Shown piece after piece: positions 8,531 to 17,655 of a DNA stretch of 64,000 nucleotides. The notes under the pieces are model-generated. The model searched no databases and had not been told where the DNA came from. It saw only the letters and a program-made list of their open reading frames with translations. This stretch comes from Candidatus Dadabacteria bacterium (GTDB lineage Bacteria; Desulfobacterota_D; UBA1144; Nemesobacterales; Nemesobacteraceae). Every line of letters starts with the position of its first letter. Positions within the stretch are counted from its first letter, which is position 1. The translations under genes and the position numbers were made by a program. Location: positions 62,001 to 126,000 of the forward strand of contig JAJDTG010000022.1 of assembly GCA_022827275.1 (NCBI GenBank). Direction: 5' to 3'.

Positions 8531-9838
8531 ATGAAGATAGATATTGAGGATATTGACAGCACTAGAAAAAAGATAAGGGTTTCCCTCTCCTCAGAGCAGG
8601 TTGCGGAAAAAAGAAATTCCGTGTTCCGTGATGTTATGGGAGGGGTGAGCGTCAAGGGGTTTAGAAAGGGAAAGGTTCCCCGCCACGTGGTCGAGTCCAT
8701 GTACGGAAAGGAGGTTGATCAGGAAACCGCATCTAACCTTGTCTCAGAGACCCTGTCAGAAGCCCTCGCGGAGCGCTCGCTTTTGCCAGTGACGCGTCCC
8801 GACATTACGGAGATGGATGAGGTAAAGATTGGGGAGGAATTCGGTTATTCGGCTGAATTTGAGGTTGTTCCCGACTTTGAGCTTTCCGATTACAGTTCGA
8901 TTCCCGTGAAGAAAACCGTCCGCCAGGCGACCGAGGAGGATATAGACGCCGAGGTAGACAAACTCAGGGAAAGGTCTGCGCAGTCAAGGCTTACCGAGGA
9001 GGACCGCCCGGCCAAGGATGGCGACTATGTTTTTGTAGACTACAGCGGCACGTTTGAGGACGGGGAGACCATAGACGATCTTAACAGGCAAAACGTAAGA
9101 TTTCTGCTGGGTGAAGAGCAGTTTGCCCCCGAGTTCGAAGAAAACCTGCTTGGGAAGAAGGCGGGCGAGGAAGCCGAATTCTCTGTTTCCTATCCGGAGG
9201 ATTTCCTGATAACTGAGGCCGCCGGAAAAACGGTCAGTTTCACCGTCAAGGTAAATGAGATTCACGACAGGATTCTGCCCGAGGCGGACGATGATTTCGC
9301 GAAGGATTTTGACGTTGAGAGCATCTCTGAACTGCGAGAGGCCATAAAGGAGCAGCTTGAGCGCCTTCACGAAGACGAACAGCTCTCATCCATGAGGGAT
9401 CAGATAGTCGATGATCTTCTCTCGAAAAACCAGTTCGACGTTCCTCCGTCGCTGCTTGAAAAGGAAGAGGAGAGTCTTAAGGAGAGATTCCTCTCCGACA
9501 TGCAGAGAGGCGGAGTCGCGGAGCCCGAAATCGGGGAGGACGTGGCGCCGAAATTCACCGAGAAGGCCGCCGAGAGCGTAAGGACCTCAATAATTCTCGG
9601 CCGCATCGCTCAGAAAGAGAACGTGAGAGTTACACGCAAACAGTTAAACGAACACATAGACCGCCTTGCCGCTTCATACAATCTTCCCCCGGATCAGGTG
9701 CACAAGGCTTACGAACAGCCGGGGACTATGGAGCATCTGGAATCCCAGATCAGAACCCGTGGAGTTCTGGATCTTCTTGTGGAGAGGGCCCAGATTGAGG
9801 AAGTGGAGCCCGAACCCGCACAGATTGACAAGGAATAA
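8531..9838 (+). CDS. tig: Trigger factor
   Basis: A ribosome-associated chaperone and peptidyl-prolyl isomerase of 435 residues, the usual length. The ribosome-docking signature [15 protein letters not shown] is near residue 38. An FKBP-type domain follows at about 155-245 ([17 protein letters not shown] and [10 protein letters not shown]), then the helical C-terminal chaperone arms. It heads the conserved tig-clpP-clpX order; clpP starts 23 nt downstream. Confidence 0.97.
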   Translation: MKIDIEDIDSTRKKIRVSLSSEQVAEKRNSVFRDVMGGVSVKGFRKGKVPRHVVESMYGKEVDQETASNLVSETLSEALAERSLLPVTRPDITEMDEVKIGEEFGYSAEFEVVPDFELSDYSSIPVKKTVRQATEEDIDAEVDKLRERSAQSRLTEEDRPAKDGDYVFVDYSGTFEDGETIDDLNRQNVRFLLGEEQFAPEFEENLLGKKAGEEAEFSVSYPEDFLITEAAGKTVSFTVKVNEIHDRILPEADDDFAKDFDVESISELREAIKEQLERLHEDEQLSSMRDQIVDDLLSKNQFDVPPSLLEKEEESLKERFLSDMQRGGVAEPEIGEDVAPKFTEKAAESVRTSIILGRIAQKENVRVTRKQLNEHIDRLAASYNLPPDQVHKAYEQPGTMEHLESQIRTRGVLDLLVERAQIEEVEPEPAQIDKE

Positions 9839-9851
9839 CCCGCTTAGTTAT

Positions 9852-9874
9852 AATCGGTTTAATGATAACCGATT
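9852..9874 (+). promoter_or_regulatory. Hairpin enclosing the clpP start codon
   Basis: AATCGGTT and AACCGATT are perfect 8-bp complementary arms around a 7-nt loop TAATGAT that contains the clpP ATG. No Shine-Dalgarno sequence is visible at normal distance. Translational control is an inference; chance cannot be excluded for 8-bp arms. Confidence 0.5.
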
Positions 9875-10464
9875 TCATACCTTACGTTATTGAGCGTACG
9901 AGCAGGGGCGATCAGGGCTACGATATTTTCTCAAGGCTCCTTAAGGACAGGATTGTCTTTATAGGTTCCGATATAAACGACGCGGTAGCCAATGTAGTTA
10001 TCGCCCAGCTTCTTTTTCTTGAATCCGAGAACCCCGAGACGCCTATTTACCTCTACATAAATTCCCCCGGAGGGCATGTCACTTCCGGTCTTGCCATCTA
10101 CGACACCATACAGTACGTGAAGCCCGAAGTCTCTACCATATGCATCGGGCAGGCCGTGAGCATGGCAGCGGTTCTTCTGGCAAGCGGCGCGGCGGGCAAA
10201 AGGTACGCGCTACCTCACTCTAGAGTGATGATTCACCAGGTGCTCGGAGGCGTTTCCGGACAGGCAAGCGACATAGAGATACACGCAAAGGAGATTGTCA
10301 GGGTGAAAAAGCAGCTCAATTCCATACTTGAGAAGCACACCGGGCAGACTCTTGAGAAGATAGCGAGCGATACGGACAGAGATTTTTTCATGACCGCTCA
10401 GGATTCTATTAATTACGGTATAGTGGATGCCATAATTACCGAAAGGGAGGAGGCAACCGGATGA
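9862..10464 (+). CDS. clpP: ATP-dependent Clp protease proteolytic subunit
   Basis: A serine protease that forms the ClpXP degradation barrel in the cytoplasm. It has 200 residues with catalytic triad Ser100 (IGQAVSMAA), His125 (RVMIHQ) and Asp174 (TDRDFF). The N-terminus [20 protein letters not shown] matches mature ClpP axial loops, so little or no propeptide is expected. The start codon sits in the loop of a hairpin. The stop overlaps the clpX start by 4 nt (ATGA). Confidence 0.97.
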   Translation: MITDFIPYVIERTSRGDQGYDIFSRLLKDRIVFIGSDINDAVANVVIAQLLFLESENPETPIYLYINSPGGHVTSGLAIYDTIQYVKPEVSTICIGQAVSMAAVLLASGAAGKRYALPHSRVMIHQVLGGVSGQASDIEIHAKEIVRVKKQLNSILEKHTGQTLEKIASDTDRDFFMTAQDSINYGIVDAIITEREEATG

Positions 10465-11753
10465 GTCCTAAAAAAGGCAAGGAAGAAACGAAGCACTACT
10501 GTTCTTTCTGCGGGAAAAATCAGGAAGAAATCAACAAGCTCATAGCAGGCCACGGAGTCTACATTTGCGATGAGTGTATAGATCTCTGCAACCAGATCAT
10601 AGCGGAAGAAAAGACCAAAGACAGCGCTTTTCCGAAACCTAAAAAATCCTTTCCGACTCCCCAGCAGATGAAATCCTTTCTTGACGGATACATAATAGGT
10701 CAGGAAAACGCCAAGAAGGTGCTTTCTGTCGCCGTCTACAATCACTACAAGCGGATGCAGTTTAATGAATCCGGCAGGAGAAGAAGCGACAAAGTGGAGG
10801 TGGAGAAAAGCAACATACTTCTCATAGGCCCCACGGGTTCGGGGAAAACCCTGCTTGCGCAGACTCTGGCCAAGATTCTCGATGTTCCCTTTACCATAGT
10901 GGACGCTACCTGCTATACGGAAGCCGGCTATGTGGGCGAGGACGTGGAAAACATGATCGTGAGCCTGCTTCAGGCGGCGAACTACGATGTCGAAAAAGCT
11001 TCCCGTGGAGGCATTATCTATATAGACGAGATAGACAAGCTCACGCGCAAATCAAGCGACAGTCCCTCGATCACTAGGGATGTCTCGGGAGAGGGTGTGC
11101 AGCAGGCGTTGCTCAAGATAATGGAAGGGACACTGGCAAATGTTCCTCCCAAGGGGGGAAGGAAGCATCCGCAGCAGGAATTTACCCAGGTGGATACCAC
11201 GAACATCCTTTTCATATGCGGCGGCGCTTTCTGCGGCCTTGAGGATATTATCCGCGCGAGAATCGGAGAGAAATCCATCGGATTCGGGGCCAAATTGTCG
11301 GATAGGGCTGCTGAGGATGAGAGCAACTTTCTCAACAAGGTCCAGCCTGAGGATCTTGTTCAGTTCGGGCTGATTCCCGAATTTGTCGGGAGGGTTCCGA
11401 TTATCGCCACTTTGAGCGAACTTACCGAAGAGCATCTGGTCGAAATTCTGACCGAACCTAAAAACGCTATCGTTAAGCAGTTTGAGAGGATGATGGAAAT
11501 CGAGAAGGTGCAGCTGGAGATAACAGAAGACGCGAGAAAAGCCATTGCCAGTGAAGCCGTCTTGAGAAATACTGGGGCCAGGGGGCTTAGGGCCATCATA
11601 GAATCGATTATGCTTGAGGTCTTCTATGAGGTGCCTTCGCTGGAGGGAGTGACACGCTGTGTCATTGACGAAAGCGTTATAGCCGGGCGTAGCGACCCCA
11701 AGTTTTATTTTGAAAAATCGGATGAAGAAGCCCAGAAGCTGCTGGGAACATAG
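10461..11753 (+). CDS. clpX: ATP-dependent Clp protease ATPase subunit ClpX
   Basis: A AAA+ unfoldase that feeds substrates to ClpP. It has 430 residues: an N-terminal zinc-binding domain with CSFC and CDEC pairs (about residues 14-40), Walker A GPTGSGKT near 122 and Walker [10 protein letters not shown]. The pore loop GYVGEDVE and the C-terminal RGLRAIIE sensor-2 region are also visible. It is translationally coupled to clpP by the ATGA overlap. Confidence 0.97.
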   Translation: MSPKKGKEETKHYCSFCGKNQEEINKLIAGHGVYICDECIDLCNQIIAEEKTKDSAFPKPKKSFPTPQQMKSFLDGYIIGQENAKKVLSVAVYNHYKRMQFNESGRRRSDKVEVEKSNILLIGPTGSGKTLLAQTLAKILDVPFTIVDATCYTEAGYVGEDVENMIVSLLQAANYDVEKASRGGIIYIDEIDKLTRKSSDSPSITRDVSGEGVQQALLKIMEGTLANVPPKGGRKHPQQEFTQVDTTNILFICGGAFCGLEDIIRARIGEKSIGFGAKLSDRAAEDESNFLNKVQPEDLVQFGLIPEFVGRVPIIATLSELTEEHLVEILTEPKNAIVKQFERMMEIEKVQLEITEDARKAIASEAVLRNTGARGLRAIIESIMLEVFYEVPSLEGVTRCVIDESVIAGRSDPKFYFEKSDEEAQKLLGT

Positions 11754-11830
11754 AAGGTTTCTTGCAAGCGGGAGTTCCACTGCACTCGTATCCCAAGGTC
11801 TCCCCTCGGAAAACGTTAATCTCGAAACCG

Positions 11831-12079
11831 ATGATTGATAAGGAATTGCTTGAAATTCTCGTGTGTCCTGAGACCGGGGAACCTCTTGAAGAGGCCGGTC
11901 GGGAGATCATTGTGCGGCTTAACGAACTTGTTGAGCGCGGAACTCTCGTTGACAGATCGGGATATCAGGTTTCCGAGAAAATCGAGGGGGGTCTTATCTG
12001 CCGCGGTGGGGAATATCTCTACCCCGTGAGGGAAAACATACCGGTTCTGTTAATCGAAAACTCTATTCCAGTTGCTTGA
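11831..12079 (+). CDS. Trm112-like zinc-ribbon protein
   Basis: 82 residues of the Trm112/YcaR family: MIDKELLEILVCPETGEPL at the N-terminus, a variable middle and the family C-terminus YLYPVRENIPVLL. Only two of the usual Cys positions remain (Cys12 and the Cys of GLICRGGE), so zinc binding is doubtful. Eukaryotic and archaeal Trm112 activates methyltransferases; the bacterial role is less clear. It starts 77 nt after clpX and may belong to the same transcript. Upstream in-frame codons back to 11762 look non-coding. Confidence 0.85.
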   Translation: MIDKELLEILVCPETGEPLEEAGREIIVRLNELVERGTLVDRSGYQVSEKIEGGLICRGGEYLYPVRENIPVLLIENSIPVA

Positions 12080-12194
12080 TTTATCGCTTGTATGATGAAG
12101 CACAATGTGCGCCTGCTGCAACCGAGCGTTTGATGTCGCATTGTAAGTTCCGTTACGTCCTAATCTGATGACTTCGATTTTTCATGCAGTATTA

Positions 12195-12203
12195 TGTTAT
12201 AAT
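12195..12203 (+). promoter_or_regulatory. Extended -10 promoter element of the TonB receptor gene
   Basis: TGTTATAAT, a consensus TATAAT with the upstream TG of extended -10 promoters, lies 24 nt before the receptor ATG. The -35 region is poor, as is common for this promoter type. A ribosome-binding site (AAGGGGGC) follows. Confidence 0.5.
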
Positions 12204-12226
12204 CTCTGACAAAAGGGGGCGTCGAA

Positions 12227-14581
12227 ATGATTAAAAGAAAATTCCAGTCTGCAGTGAGGAAGTTTTTGTGCCTGCTTCTTGCAAGTGTGCTCTTGGCATC
12301 GCTCGGAGGCGGTGACGCAGTTGCACAGGACGATGACACAGCTGCACAGGATGTGTTCGGGGTAAGCGGTGTACTTCTCAAAAAAATCACGGTCACCGCC
12401 CGAAAACGAGAAGAACTGATTCAGAACGTTCCTCTATCGATCACCCATTTCAGCTCGGAAAAAATTGAAGCCTTAAAGGTAAACGACCTTGAAAGTCTCG
12501 CAGTGCAGATGCCCAATGTGGCACTTGACGATGCTGTCTCGGGAATGGCGCTTGCCAACTTTTCCATCCGCGGTGTCGGAATAAACAACTCCATAGCGTC
12601 TGTTGATCCGACCGTGGGAGTGTTTGTCGACGGCGTGTATCAAGGGCAGATAAGCACCGTTTTGTTTGATACCTTCGATATTGAAAGCATAGAGGTGCTG
12701 AGGGGACCACAGGGAACCCTTTTTGGGCGGAATGTCACAGGGGGTGCCGTACTGATTAACACGAAGAAACCGGGAGACACCCTTGAGATGTCCGTTAGCA
12801 CCTCGTTTGAAGGAGGGGGCGAGAGTCTTAACAGCTATTACATGGCCACAGTTGGAGGCCCGATTAGCGAGACCGTCGGTGCGAAGATAAGCGTGTACAC
12901 AAATCAGGATAACGGCTGGTTTAAGAATCTCCACACGGGCAAGGCTTTCGGAGAGAACGACACGCGAATGGTACGATCAGTGATTACATGGAACCCGACG
13001 GATGACGTAAGCCTTGTTCTGCGCTACCGGCACGAAACTTCGGAAAGCGATGGCACCGCGTCACAGAACTGGCGCGACTTTGATCTCAATAGTCACGATT
13101 TCAGCATCGACGAGGAAGGCTTCAGAGAGCATAGAAATCACTTTGTCTCCGCTCAGGCGGACTGGGATGTGGATTTCGGAAATGGCACAATAACCAACAT
13201 ATTTGGTTTTTACGACGGAGACGGGACCGCCTTGATTGATACCGATGCTTCGCCGCAAAGCATTTTGCATATACAAGGATGGACCCCTTACCGCCAGTGG
13301 AGCAACGAACTGCGCTACGTGGGCAGATTTTTCGAACGTCTGCACGTGACGACAGGTTTTTATTACTTTACAAGCGAGATAAATTATCATGACCGCCGTT
13401 ATCTGCTTGGAAGTCATATCGACGGACTTATTGCGGAAGGGGCGTTGCCCGCCGGATCGCATTATACCCAGGACGTGGGGGGGAATTATTACGTTGATAC
13501 GCAGGGTGTGTTTCTCTCTTTTGATTACGACCTTACGGATCAGATAATGCTTATCGCGGGCACCCGCTACAGCTATGACAAGAGGAAAGCCGAGACGGCC
13601 TCCGGCTTTAACAACACAAGCGGCGCCGTGTTCCCAACAATAGAAATGCCATGCAACGTTGCGGTCGGACCCGCATGCGAGTTTGATTTCACCGACGAGG
13701 AGACCTGGCACAGCTGGTCGCCCAAGCTCGGCGCTGTTTACTATCTAGGCGGCGGAGCGGACTTTGAAGCGAATGTTTACGGGCACTGGACCAGAGGATT
13801 CCGCTCTGGAGGCTATAATCTGCGAAATACCTATCCCCCATCAACTGCGGTACCTGGGATACCTGTGGAGCTCCCGGGACCGTATGACGAAGAAAAGATC
13901 GACACCTTCGAGGCGGGATTCAAGATATCAACAAACATAGGAATCCTGAACGGTGCGGTTTTCTATAACATGATCGATGATGTGCAGAGGGTGATAACTC
14001 TTCCTTCTGACTTTGGCGGCATAGCACAGGAGGTTCGCAACACCGTGGACATAGAGTCCTTCGGCTTTGAACTTGACGGACTGGTTGCCGTTACCGATGC
14101 CCTTTTTCTTCTGGGTTCGGTCGGATATGTAGACCCCGAGTACATCAAAGTAAAACATGATCTTAATCTAGACGGCACTGTCGACGAAAAAGATGGAGCT
14201 TTAGAGCTTCCCCGGGCCGCTAAGTTGACATGGAGCCTCGGCGCGACCCATAGCACTGGACTTGCTAGCTGGGCGGAGATGACTTCAAGAATAAGCTACT
14301 CATATCGCGACAAATCATATCTTACAGATGACAACAAAGGATATACTCCCGAGCAGAGAATTCTTGACGCCGGAATTGACATCACCCCGATGGACGGCAG
14401 GTTTTCAGTTGGGTTTTACGGAAAGAACCTTCTTAACGAGGTCAAACACGGAAGCTATGTCGAGCTTCCCGAAACCATAGACACTTTCGCGTTGCCAAGC
14501 GCGCCTGTGGGAGGTTCATTCGTGCCAATCTCCAGGGGCAGAACCTTCGGTGTCCAGCTGACTTACAGACACCGGTCATAG
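12227..14581 (+). CDS. TonB-dependent outer-membrane receptor
   Basis: A 784-residue receptor with a signal peptide ending near AVAQ (about residue 36). A TonB-box-like stretch KKITVTARKREE precedes the plug domain, which carries VPLSITHFSSEKIEAL, FSIRGVGINN and the plug signature IEVLRGPQGTLFGRNVTGGA. A 22-strand barrel follows, with SPKLGAVYYLGGG and GRTFGVQLTYRHRS at the end. Such proteins import iron complexes, vitamins, sugars or other ligands using TonB-ExbB-ExbD. The substrate is unknown and no TonB or transport gene is nearby. It is a single gene with its own promoter. Confidence 0.95.
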   Translation: MIKRKFQSAVRKFLCLLLASVLLASLGGGDAVAQDDDTAAQDVFGVSGVLLKKITVTARKREELIQNVPLSITHFSSEKIEALKVNDLESLAVQMPNVALDDAVSGMALANFSIRGVGINNSIASVDPTVGVFVDGVYQGQISTVLFDTFDIESIEVLRGPQGTLFGRNVTGGAVLINTKKPGDTLEMSVSTSFEGGGESLNSYYMATVGGPISETVGAKISVYTNQDNGWFKNLHTGKAFGENDTRMVRSVITWNPTDDVSLVLRYRHETSESDGTASQNWRDFDLNSHDFSIDEEGFREHRNHFVSAQADWDVDFGNGTITNIFGFYDGDGTALIDTDASPQSILHIQGWTPYRQWSNELRYVGRFFERLHVTTGFYYFTSEINYHDRRYLLGSHIDGLIAEGALPAGSHYTQDVGGNYYVDTQGVFLSFDYDLTDQIMLIAGTRYSYDKRKAETASGFNNTSGAVFPTIEMPCNVAVGPACEFDFTDEETWHSWSPKLGAVYYLGGGADFEANVYGHWTRGFRSGGYNLRNTYPPSTAVPGIPVELPGPYDEEKIDTFEAGFKISTNIGILNGAVFYNMIDDVQRVITLPSDFGGIAQEVRNTVDIESFGFELDGLVAVTDALFLLGSVGYVDPEYIKVKHDLNLDGTVDEKDGALELPRAAKLTWSLGATHSTGLASWAEMTSRISYSYRDKSYLTDDNKGYTPEQRILDAGIDITPMDGRFSVGFYGKNLLNEVKHGSYVELPETIDTFALPSAPVGGSFVPISRGRTFGVQLTYRHRS

Positions 14582-14703
14582 AAAAGAAGGGAATACACAT
14601 GTACAGTGGCTGCGTTTTCTAAGGCGGGCAGGGAGAGACTCGCAGGACCTCAATCGATTACAGAATAGAAACCGCGGCCGTTTTTGGAAACGGTTCTGTG
14701 TAG

Positions 14704-15495
14704 CTAGTCTTTCGTGAGAAAATCAAGCGCGGCTTTATCCGCCTCGGCTTGGCATTCTCTCCAGAATCCGTGTCCGACGTCCGCAAACGCCTTTTCAACC
14801 GCGTTCGGTATAAGTTCCACGAGCTTTTTCGATCTTTCGGGAGGAGTGACGATATCCCTCTCTCCATACATGACCAGGGTTTTTGCGGAGATCTTCCCGA
14901 GTTCGGCCAATACGTCGTGGTTCTCGCACGCGTAGCTTTGGTTCCTGTATCCGGCGGCCGTATCGGGGTCAACGGGAATTTCCTCAATTCTGCTTATTAA
15001 AGAGTCGTAGTTCTCTTCAATATATTTCCTTCGGTATCCGAGAAAAAGCGCAAAAATCCATCCCGCCCCGGGCCCTGTCTTATCAACTATGTCCCTTGCA
15101 GTTTTAATAAGCAGGTTTCCCACCTCGTCCCTGTGTGCTGAGGAGCATCCCATGATGAGCCTGTTGACTCTCTCGGGGTATTTTATACCCAGCCACTGGC
15201 ATATCATTCCGCCCATTGATTTTCCAACAAAGTGGGCTCTTTCTATCTTGAGAAAGTCCAGCAGCCCCGCGGCGTCATCCGCCATCTGTTCCATCGTATA
15301 GGGATAATCGGGTTTCTCAGAGCGGCCAGAGCCCCTGTTGTCGAGCACTATTACGCGGAAATGTTCCGAGTAAATTGGAATCTGTGTTGCCCAGCTCTCA
15401 AGACTGCTTCCAAGACCGTGGATGAGCACGAGAGGATTCCCCTCTCCGTATTCTTCGTAATAAAGATTTATTCCGTTTGTCTTTGCGTATGGCAT
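14704..15495 (-). CDS. Alpha/beta-fold hydrolase
   Basis: 263 residues with the full catalytic set: oxyanion-hole HGLGSS (about residue 26), nucleophile Ser93 in GKSMGG, Asp in MYGERDIVTPP and His in DVGHGFW. The N-terminus MPYAKTNGINLYYEEYGEG and DNRGSGRSEKP are typical of esterase/3-oxoadipate-enol-lactonase-like members. The substrate cannot be assigned. It lies 23 nt downstream of ruvX in the same operon. Confidence 0.9.
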   Translation of the reverse strand: MPYAKTNGINLYYEEYGEGNPLVLIHGLGSSLESWATQIPIYSEHFRVIVLDNRGSGRSEKPDYPYTMEQMADDAAGLLDFLKIERAHFVGKSMGGMICQWLGIKYPERVNRLIMGCSSAHRDEVGNLLIKTARDIVDKTGPGAGWIFALFLGYRRKYIEENYDSLISRIEEIPVDPDTAAGYRNQSYACENHDVLAELGKISAKTLVMYGERDIVTPPERSKKLVELIPNAVEKAFADVGHGFWRECQAEADKAALDFLTKD

Positions 15496-15518
15496 ATCAG
15501 GTCTAACCCGAGACTTAC

Positions 15519-15965
15519 CTAGTTTCTGCTCAGAAGATACTCTTCCAGTATTACTGTAGCGGCCATCTTGTCTATTACCGTTTTTCGCTTCTTTCTTCCC
15601 ATCCCGGCTTCTATAAGTGCTTGCTCTGCGGTCTTTGTGGAAAAGCTCTCGTCCCAGTATTTCACCGAAAGTTCCAGGGAATCTCGAATGCGTTCGGAGA
15701 ATTTTTTTATGGCTTTTGCCCTGTTTCCAAGGGAGCCGTCCTGGTTATAGGGTATCCCCACGAGGATTTCGCAAGGGGAATACTGCTCTATTATATCGCG
15801 AAGCTGCGCAAGATCTTTTTTTTCGTTCTCGCGACTTATGGTACAGACGCCGTTTGCCGTGATCCCCAGCTCGTCGCTTACGGCAACCCCTATCGTCTTG
15901 GTTCCTATGTCAAGCGAGATTGTTCTTCCCGAAGTTCTGTCTTGCTTTTCATCCGGTGTTTTCAT
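15519..15965 (-). CDS. ruvX: Putative Holliday junction resolvase / pre-16S rRNA nuclease YqgF
   Basis: 148 residues with the RNase H-like fold of the YqgF family: catalytic Asp in [15 protein letters not shown], the strand [13 protein letters not shown], and Glu/Asp in [11 protein letters not shown] and [15 protein letters not shown]. In E. coli YqgF acts in 16S rRNA 5' end maturation; a recombination role was first proposed. The ATG overlaps the last 17 nt of a decayed symporter reading frame. Its ribosome-binding site (GGAG) lies inside that remnant. Confidence 0.93.
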   Translation of the reverse strand: MKTPDEKQDRTSGRTISLDIGTKTIGVAVSDELGITANGVCTISRENEKKDLAQLRDIIEQYSPCEILVGIPYNQDGSLGNRAKAIKKFSERIRDSLELSVKYWDESFSTKTAEQALIEAGMGRKKRKTVIDKMAATVILEEYLLSRN

Positions 15966-16080
15966 CGGGCTCCAGTTTTTCTATGACTGCCGCTCCTATG
16001 CTGTCTCCCCATACGTTTACGGTAGTGCGGAACCTGTCCAAGAACCAGTCAATCGCGATTATTCCCAGGACCAGTCTGTT
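15949..16080 (-). pseudogene. C-terminal remnant of a sodium:dicarboxylate (DAACS) symporter
   Basis: The reading frame ends with [18 protein letters not shown] followed by [20 protein letters not shown]. This matches the last core helix of glutamate/dicarboxylate:cation symporters, with the conserved D-x3-D-x-x-R-T-x-x-N-V-x-G-D pattern that holds sodium-binding residues. Only about 43 of the expected 400 or more residues remain. The DNA upstream (to 16176, where an opposite-strand gene begins) shows no further homology that I can read. An internal or 5' deletion is likely. The remnant supplies the ribosome-binding site for ruvX. Confidence 0.75.
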
Positions 16081-16176
16081 TTTTGATATGAGGGATTCCA
16101 TGGATGTTGATTTTCTTCCTAGGTTTAGGTTAACTAACCACATGGGGCTTTTTTGTAAAGCCTGCCGGGAGCGAAA

Positions 16177-16575
16177 ATGACTTTCCTGCCAAAAAAGTAT
16201 CACGCCGCGCTTTTGTTTTTACTTGCAGTTGTTTTTTCTTCGGGTTGCGTGCTCGTGATGGGCGGCGTGGTCGGCGGCGGTACCGCGGCTTATCTCAAGG
16301 GAGTTCTAAAGAGCAAGGAGCCCACCTCATTTGACAAGGTCTGGTTTGCGGTGGTGGAGGTGGTGGAACAGCAGGAGTTTGAAGTAACCAAAAAAGAAAG
16401 CAAGGTGGGCAAGGCGCTTGTCGAAGCCAAACTTCGCGACCAGGATAAAATGGTCTATATAACCGTCAAGTACGACAAGCCCGAGATAACCGATCTGATT
16501 ATCCGCGTGGGTATCTGGGGAAATGAGGAAGAATCAAGGCGTATACTCAAGCTTATTCACGAAAAGCTCTATTAG
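16177..16575 (+). CDS. DUF3568 family lipoprotein
   Basis: A 132-residue lipoprotein with a signal peptide and lipobox FSSGC (about residue 24). A glycine-rich stretch follows ([15 protein letters not shown]), then a small alpha/beta domain ([51 protein letters not shown]). This order is that of DUF3568 proteins, whose function is not known. The 3' end overlaps the stop of the convergent DUF1152 gene by 4 nt. Confidence 0.8.
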   Translation: MTFLPKKYHAALLFLLAVVFSSGCVLVMGGVVGGGTAAYLKGVLKSKEPTSFDKVWFAVVEVVEQQEFEVTKKESKVGKALVEAKLRDQDKMVYITVKYDKPEITDLIIRVGIWGNEEESRRILKLIHEKLY

Positions 16576-17513
16576 TTTTTCCCGAGATTCTTATAAAGTT
16601 CCATTTCAATATCGAGTTCCGTTCTGATCCCCGCTTTGTTAAGCTTTGCGTTTGCTTCCCCTATTGTTCCACACCCGTAGACCGCTTGCGCCGGTCTTGA
16701 CACCTTTTCGTAAACCACCCGGGGGTCTACGTAGAAGGTTACTGTGGAACTTATGTCGAGTTCGACTTTTCTTCTGCCGTCCCTTATTGAAGTGGCGCTG
16801 AAAACCCCTTTTGCGTATTCAACGGGGCCCCTGCTCGCCTCGGTGGGTATTACGCTTATCGCCTTCTCCATTAATTCCAGAGTGTTTGCAGATACCCCCC
16901 AGCTCCCGAGAATTCCGTCGTTCCGTGCTATGATGCCGAATGACCTCTCAAGTTCTTCTTTGGAGAGTTCTCCGTCGCTTCCGAAGCCGAATACTCCCAT
17001 TACTGTAGGCATCCGGAAACTCTGTCTGTAAAGCGCCGCGGTCATTATGGCATCGGCAAGCGGACTCATGAGTCCCTTTTCATCTCCGAACCCAAGCACG
17101 TCTCCTCCGACGTCTATTCCCACCACCAGATCTGCGCCGAGTCTCTCGGCGGCGTCCGTTATTCCCTCAAAAACCTTCTCCGGACCGTAACTGATATCGA
17201 CAAGAAGAGTCTCCTCTCCCAGAACTTCGGCCATGCCTGCTTCGGCGAACCTCGCTCCACCTCGGGTGGTGGAATCTTTATTGCATCTCCAGACCACGTC
17301 GTTTATCTCACGGACGTTATGTGATTCTTCAAGTTTCCTGGGCCCCGGATCGGGGTCTATTGTGAAACGTTCCCAGCTGAGCCCTCCCAGAATGCATTGC
17401 GTTCCGTTTATCTCGAGCAGGTTTGCCGTCGGAAGGGTTCCGACTATATCGCCGCCTCCTCCTATTCCGAGCAGAATAGCTTTCTTCGAATTTCTAAGGA
17501 TTTCCTCAAGCAT
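16572..17513 (-). CDS. DUF1152 domain-containing protein
   Basis: A 313-residue cytoplasmic protein. Visible features are an N-terminal glycine loop (AILLGIGGGGDIVGTLPTA), LGGLSWERFTIDPDPGP, GADLVVGIDVGGDVLGFGDE and MGVFGFGSDGELSKEEL. These are hallmarks of DUF1152, a family known in archaea and bacteria without a proven activity. The Gly-rich loop and Asp-rich motifs suggest nucleotide or sugar-phosphate binding (inference). It is divergent from the BtrH-like gene; the two starts are 142 bp apart. Confidence 0.8.
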   Translation of the reverse strand: MLEEILRNSKKAILLGIGGGGDIVGTLPTANLLEINGTQCILGGLSWERFTIDPDPGPRKLEESHNVREINDVVWRCNKDSTTRGGARFAEAGMAEVLGEETLLVDISYGPEKVFEGITDAAERLGADLVVGIDVGGDVLGFGDEKGLMSPLADAIMTAALYRQSFRMPTVMGVFGFGSDGELSKEELERSFGIIARNDGILGSWGVSANTLELMEKAISVIPTEASRGPVEYAKGVFSATSIRDGRRKVELDISSTVTFYVDPRVVYEKVSRPAQAVYGCGTIGEANAKLNKAGIRTELDIEMELYKNLGKN

Positions 17514-17655
17514 GCTGATTTACCCGTGGCGGTGATTACTAATATCCGTTCTAGCGCAATGATCAAGGCGGTTTCCCCAAGTGATTGGTGTGCCGGGGTC
17601 TTTATGGAATATCGATTTCCGGCTATATTTAGTCTGCTCGGTCCTGCGGCTTCTT

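Noticed and set aside
13061-13711. 216-codon minus-strand frame inside the TonB receptor gene
   Set aside because: It is a shadow of the receptor frame; the plus strand has clear receptor motifs throughout.
14680-14697. Hairpin CCGTTT-TTGG-AAACGG after the alpha/beta hydrolase gene
   Set aside because: No clear T-run follows on either strand, so it is not called a terminator.
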